Position numbers and translations under genes: made by a program
Source of the DNA: an uncultured Bacilli bacterium
Lineage (GTDB): Bacteria; Bacillota_I; Bacilli_A; RF39; UBA660
Length of the DNA: 9,758 bases
Assembly: GCA_910586425.1 (NCBI GenBank)
Contig: CAJUHL010000057.1
Coordinates: 1-9,758 of the forward strand
Direction: 5' to 3'
Shown here: in pieces, positions 6,581 through 9,758 of the stretch
Position numbering within the stretch: the stretch's first letter is position 1
Layout of the letters: the number at the start of each line of letters is the position of its first letter
Notes under the pieces: model-generated
The model's input: the letters and a program-made list of their open reading frames with translations, nothing else
What the model was told of the DNA's origin: nothing
Databases searched by the model: none

Positions 6581-6594
6581 GATACAAAAGTATC
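6581..6594. promoter_or_regulatory. Operator copy downstream of the xis promoter
   Basis: GATACAAAAGTATC lies 26 bp after the copy at 6541-6554 in opposite orientation. A weaker half-match, ATACAAAAGA, is seen at 6571-6580 just before it. Confidence 0.65.
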
Positions 6595-6621
6595 TACAAT
6601 TAAAGAAAGGGGGATTTCCAG

Positions 6622-6864
6622 ATGGAGAGGACAAGGCAGATGTTTTTGTCAGTAGACGAAGTGCAGGGGCTTTTGGGAATGTCAAAGTCATACTGCTATG
6701 AACTGGTGGCAAGGCTGAATAATGAATTGGAGAAGATGGGCAAGATTGTAATTCCAGGCAGGGTGCCGACAAAGTTTTTCTTGGAAAAGTTTTACGGCAT
6801 GGAGATTACAGATGAAATGCTTGTGGAAGCAAGAGGCAGAGAAATGGAAGGGCAGACAGTATAA
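6622..6864 (+). CDS. Excisionase-like small HTH protein
   Basis: An 80-residue protein of the excisionase/MerR-like winged-helix group. FLSVDEVQGLLGMSKSYCYELVARLN (about 8-33) is the DNA-binding helix-turn-helix typical of Tn916-type Xis and helix-turn-helix-17 proteins, followed by a wing with IPGRVPTKFF. Such proteins bend DNA at attachment sites and direct the integrase toward excision. The start ATG follows GAAAGGGGG by 8 bases and lies downstream of a strong operator-controlled promoter. The integrase gene begins 27 bp after its stop, so they form one operon. Since that integrase is broken, this protein has no working partner here unless one is supplied in trans. An alternative ORF overlapping on the same strand (from 6459) has no support. 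Confidence 0.8.
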   Translation: MERTRQMFLSVDEVQGLLGMSKSYCYELVARLNNELEKMGKIVIPGRVPTKFFLEKFYGMEITDEMLVEARGREMEGQTV

Positions 6865-6891
6865 GCATGGCTGGACAGGAAAGGAGAGGAA

Positions 6892-7899
6892 ATGAATCTA
6901 AGTAAGGACAAGAAAACAGGGAAATGGCTTTGCCAGTTCTATTATACGGACTGGCAGGGTGTGAAGAAAAAGAAGTTCAAGCGTGGCTTCCGCACTAAAT
7001 CAGAAGCGGAGCAGTGGGCAATGGAATTTTTACAGAAGCAGCAGAACGACCTTGACATGCGGTTTGACAAATTTATTGAGCTTTATTATGGGGATATGGA
7101 AAACAGGCTGCGGGAAAGCACCATGCGGACAAAAAAGTATATCATTGACCTTAAAATCCTGCCATATTTCGGGCAGAAGTCCATGAATGACATTAAGGCC
7201 TCGGATGTCCGTGCGTGGCAGAACACCCTTCTGAAAAAGGGATATTCCGAAACTTACCTGAAAACGGTTAATAACCAGTTAGCCGCCATATTTAATTATG
7301 CCAGCCGCTACTACGATTTAAAAAATAATCCCTGCAAAAAAGCAGGGAGCATCGGCAAAAGCAAGGCGGATGAAATGGGGTTCTGGACGAAACAGGAATA
7401 CCTGCAGTTTTTAGAGGGGGTAAGGGATAAACCAATGTCCTATATGGCGTTCCAAACCCTTTACTGGACGGGCATGAGAATTGGCGAATTACTCGCCCTG
7501 ACCTATAACGACATCAGTTTCGACAGCCGCACCATCAGCATTTCAAAATCTTACCAGCGGTTCAATGGGAAAGATGTGATTACCGAGCCGAAAACGCCAA
7601 AGAGCAACCGGGTAGTGAATATCCCTCAATTTCTTGCAGAGGAATTAAAGGAATATACGGGTATGCTTTATGGAATTATGGCGGATGACAGGATTTTCCA
7701 CTGTACCAAAAGCTATATGACAAGTGAAATGCTGCGGGGGATAAAAGCGACTGGCGTTAAAAAAGTGCGGCTGCATGATCTCAGGCACCCGTATGTCAAG
7801 CCCGCGACAAAAAATATATACCTGTATACTAGGTTTCGATTTGAAAATGCCAGCCGGTCGCTGGCATTTTCTGGATTGTTAGCACTTTCTTTGATTTAA
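6892..7899 (+). pseudogene. Truncated tyrosine recombinase (integrase)
   Basis: The N-terminus has an arm-binding AP2-like region (KDKKTGKWLCQFYYTDWQG), then a SAM-like core-binding domain (about 58-150) and the first half of the catalytic domain. R196 (TGMRIGEL), K234 (TEPKTPKSNR) and H295-x2-R298 (LHDLRH) are present. The family sequence stops at H299 (base 7788). Relatives continue with an SHAS-like stretch, the LGH box and a catalytic tyrosine near residue 370-390. Here the frame runs on for only 36 unrelated codons, straight through a terminator hairpin (7844-7870), to a chance stop at 7899. The nucleophile is therefore missing and the protein cannot recombine DNA. The start follows AAGGAGAGG. 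The clean break points to a deletion or to insertion of the right-hand DNA, not to slow decay. Codon use is more G+C-rich than in the flanking genes. Confidence 0.9.
7844..7870. terminator. Strong hairpin, probably a bidirectional terminator
   Basis: AAAATGCCAGC (7844-7854) and GCTGGCATTTT (7860-7870) form a perfect 11-bp stem with a 5-base loop. The T run on each side suits both the + strand (integrase remnant) and the - strand (caspase-like gene, which ends 61 bp to the right). It lies inside the foreign tail of the integrase frame, showing that this tail is not genuine coding sequence. Confidence 0.75.
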
Positions 7900-7914
7900 C
7901 AGATACCATCTGTT
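7898..7914. repeat. Small inverted repeat downstream of the caspase-like gene
   Basis: AACAGAT (7898-7904) and ATCTGTT (7908-7914) pair around a 3-base loop, 17 bp past the end of the caspase-like gene. There is no U tract, so it may only protect an mRNA end or be incidental. Confidence 0.35.
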
Positions 7915-7930
7915 GAATTGAGTAGAAAAG

Positions 7931-9325
7931 TTATTTGGGTTCAATATATTCAAGTAATGTTTTTTCAATAAAGTCAACAGTTTCCTGTAAACGCTTTATC
8001 TGATAACGATACCAATCCGATTCATTGAAACTATCATATTCAAATTTTGTGTAAACATATTTTGTGTAACGACCATTTTCATATTCTTTCCAGCCCTTTC
8101 GGACAAATTGTTTTGTGCATGTAAAAACATAGAAGAAAGTAGGGCTATATACAAAAATAAATGGTATTACATAGTCGGGCAAATTGCCATTCAGGGCCTT
8201 AAAGTGGATAGCGAAAACAGATGGAAGTTGATTTGCCACGGATCGATATGATACAGGAATATCCTTATAGTTTGAAAAAAGTGATTCCACCAGAGGATTT
8301 TGTTTTTTGACGGAGGTATACTCCATTTCAATGAACAAATTTTCCTTATCCATCCTGCCATGTAACATTTTCACAAGACTGGTATCTTCATGGTATCTAT
8401 GATATTCATAAGGAAAATTTGTTTTGCACTCATATTCATAAAACTCATTCAAAAAGCTGTGTTCCAATTTCCAATTATTTAGAGCATCTTGAATTTTCTC
8501 AAGCATTGATTTCACATCACCATCATCCCGGCATTTACCTAAATACGCTTTAACAGCATCAATGTTCGACTGAGAATTATCGTTGATATCAGGAGTTTCT
8601 GGATGAAGACTTTGTAAATACGCTAATACATTTGAGTTTTTTTCAAAAAACAACTCCGTGCCATCACACTGCGTGCTAAAATATGGAGTCTGTATGCCTC
8701 CTGCTGAATTGAAAATGTCACTCAAGTAATTTTGAATGTCTGTAAATTTTACGGCTGGTGCTGATATACTTTCAACGGCATCTATGATTGCTTTGGTAAA
8801 TTTACTATAAGGATCCTCAGCATAAGATGATTGAGATTTTAATGACGAATAGATGAAAATACAATTCTCAAATCCTTTTGCTTCAATGCACTTGAAATCG
8901 CCATCTATTTCATCAATGCCTTTTATGTAGGCAACCCCAGATTGGCAAGCATCAATGATTTTGACATATAGCTTAGGAGCACATTTTCGAATAATATCAT
9001 CAAGTTCAGAGTTGTTGAGAGAAGTGCTATTGATTTTACTTACATCGGTATCGCACAACGCATAATGCATTCCCTGTTCATCCTGTTTTCCATGACCACT
9101 AAAATAAAACAAAATCTCACCAATATCTGTAGAATCTAAGGGTAAAAAAGAAGATATTTCTTCTTGTATTTGATGCTTTGCCGCATTATTTGCTATTCGC
9201 AACACTTCATATTTTCCTGTTGCTGTTAGTAATCCCTCCATAAGATTGGCATCATTTTCACAAGATGGTAATGCGGAAGCATATTTATATTTATCAACAC
9301 CAAGAATAATTGCATAGTTGTTCAT
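7931..9325 (-). CDS. Caspase-like (peptidase C14) protein with an unknown C-terminal domain
   Basis: A 464-residue protein. Residues 1 to about 215 are a caspase/metacaspase p20-like domain. It opens with NYAIILGVDKYKYASALPSCENDA, carries the catalytic His in YFSGHGK (H78) and the catalytic Cys in IIDACQSG (C127), each after a hydrophobic strand as the fold requires, so the protease looks active. A linker (about 220-270) leads to a C-terminal domain of about 190 residues rich in aromatic residues (YEYHRYHEDTS, IPFIFVYSPTFFYVFT, WKEYENGRYTKYVYTKFEYD) that I do not recognise. It could sense a signal or bind a partner. Bacterial caspase-like proteins often act as suicide effectors in phage defence, so that role is plausible but inferred. 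No signal peptide or clear membrane span is present. The start lies after AGGAG inside the end of a Fic-like remnant, with a rather long 11-base gap, suggesting coupled translation from the cluster to the right. Confidence 0.8.
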   Translation of the reverse strand: MNNYAIILGVDKYKYASALPSCENDANLMEGLLTATGKYEVLRIANNAAKHQIQEEISSFLPLDSTDIGEILFYFSGHGKQDEQGMHYALCDTDVSKINSTSLNNSELDDIIRKCAPKLYVKIIDACQSGVAYIKGIDEIDGDFKCIEAKGFENCIFIYSSLKSQSSYAEDPYSKFTKAIIDAVESISAPAVKFTDIQNYLSDIFNSAGGIQTPYFSTQCDGTELFFEKNSNVLAYLQSLHPETPDINDNSQSNIDAVKAYLGKCRDDGDVKSMLEKIQDALNNWKLEHSFLNEFYEYECKTNFPYEYHRYHEDTSLVKMLHGRMDKENLFIEMEYTSVKKQNPLVESLFSNYKDIPVSYRSVANQLPSVFAIHFKALNGNLPDYVIPFIFVYSPTFFYVFTCTKQFVRKGWKEYENGRYTKYVYTKFEYDSFNESDWYRYQIKRLQETVDFIEKTLLEYIEPK

Positions 9326-9332
9326 ATTTATT

Positions 9333-9431
9333 TCATCTCCTATCTAATGTATTAGCAAACCCTTCCAGAAAACCAATATTCCTGTGGGCTTCAATCAGTA
9401 AAACAGTCAATTCGTCATCCATCTGATACAT
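9333..9431 (-). pseudogene. Remnant of a Fic-family protein N-terminus
   Basis: A 32-codon frame whose product reads DDELTVLLIEAHRNIGFLEG from its fifth residue and ends TLDRR. The LLIEAxRxIGxLEG pattern is the characteristic opening of Fic/DOC N-terminal domains, but the frame then stops at TGA, and neither the Fic motif HPFxxGNG nor any further Fic sequence is present. Fic genes are commonly placed just after RhuM-family genes, which fits the order here. I infer that the rest of fic was lost when the caspase-like gene arrived; the junction would lie near 9340. No good ribosome site precedes its ATG, although an internal ATG at 9422 is also possible. It may instead be a functional leader whose last codons carry the caspase ribosome site. 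Confidence 0.55.
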
Positions 9432-9460
9432 ATAATATCAAAGAGTATAAGGTAAGGGAT

Positions 9461-9758
9461 TCAATTCTTTTCTTTCAACTCCTGTAATTCTTCTATACTT
9501 TCAAGAAAATGGCATTCCACCAGAGAAAGGACATCCTCCTGCTTTTTCCGATATTTCTCGTATTCTCCATGTGCCTTTTCAAGAGCCTGTTTATGAGTCA
9601 CTCTTCCTTTTGTAGTTAAAATATCCCTTCTTGTCATTTTCAGATAGTCATCAATTGTTTCCAGCCAATCTTTCATATACATTGGTTCTTGATTCAAGGC
9701 ATGAACTTCCGCAATATCTAAATACGCCATAACGATTTTATTTAACGCATCTATTTCT
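9461..9758 (-). CDS. RhuM-family protein, C-terminal part (gene continues past the right edge)
   Basis: The frame is open to the edge of the window: codons upstream of the internal ATG at 9730 read EIDALNKIV and join MAYLDIAEVHALNQEPMYMKDW, which is the conserved C-terminal block of the RhuM (virulence protein) family. The family pattern is LNRIVxxYLDxAExxAxxxxPMxMxDW, followed by a segment ending in TKGRVTHKQALEKAHGEYEKYR. The methionine at 9730 is therefore internal, not the start, and about 99 residues of the C-terminus are seen. The N-terminal helix-turn-helix expected of the family is outside. RhuM proteins are widespread in Clostridia accessory regions, often beside Fic proteins. Their function is poorly known, and a toxin-antitoxin or phage-related role has been suggested. 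The following gene is a Fic remnant 30 bp downstream. Confidence 0.8.
   Translation of the reverse strand, partial: EIDALNKIVMAYLDIAEVHALNQEPMYMKDWLETIDDYLKMTRRDILTTKGRVTHKQALEKAHGEYEKYRKKQEDVLSLVECHFLESIEELQELKEKN

Noticed and set aside
6346..6594. Repeated GATAC-type motifs as a CRISPR array
   Set aside because: Units are only 14 bp, palindromic, irregularly spaced and located at promoters, which is the pattern of operators.
6459..6701. 80-codon + strand frame overlapping the xis control region and gene start
   Set aside because: It runs across the operators and promoter, has no ribosome site, and its product resembles nothing, whereas the overlapping excisionase frame is well supported.

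Overview
The window looks like a stretch of accessory chromosome from a low-GC Gram-positive bacterium, most likely a gut Clostridia/Lachnospiraceae member. This rests on strong AGGAGG-type ribosome sites, A+T-rich coding, a YjdF-family gene, and an XRE/excisionase/integrase module of the kind common in that group. The organism call is inference, since no marker gene is present.

Layout from left to right. (1) A YjdF-family gene (27-443). (2) A tight, translationally overlapping three-gene operon on the + strand (514-3480). It encodes a membrane-tethered alpha/alpha-toroid (prenyltransferase/squalene-cyclase-repeat-like) protein, an MNT/AbiEii-like nucleotidyltransferase with a complete catalytic signature, and a MoaA-like radical SAM enzyme with a second cysteine cluster. 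I do not recognise this trio as a named system; it is the best candidate here for an undescribed one. (3) A 256-bp intergenic stretch (3481-3736) with a strong terminator flanked by two related pairs of 11-bp tandem repeats. (4) A remnant of a mobile element (3737-about 7788). On the - strand, an XRE regulator is followed 11 bp later by a DUF262/HNH nuclease of the GmrSD type with a RAMA-like tail. On the + strand, divergently, lie an excisionase-like gene and a tyrosine integrase that breaks off immediately after its HxLRH box. Four copies of a 14-bp operator sit in the divergent control region. (5) A second - strand cluster: the C-terminal part of a RhuM-family gene (entering from the right edge), a 32-codon remnant that resembles the start of a Fic-family protein, and a caspase-like (C14) protease with an unrecognised C-terminal domain.

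How they may work together. The restriction-type DUF262 protein, the caspase-like protease and the toroid/nucleotidyltransferase/radical-SAM trio lie side by side around a broken integrase, which fits a defence island assembled by repeated insertions. The XRE protein probably controls both its own DUF262 operon and the xis-int promoter through the shared operators. With the integrase lacking its catalytic tyrosine, the element cannot move by itself. Roles in phage defence are inferred from families and neighbourhood, not shown by the sequence.
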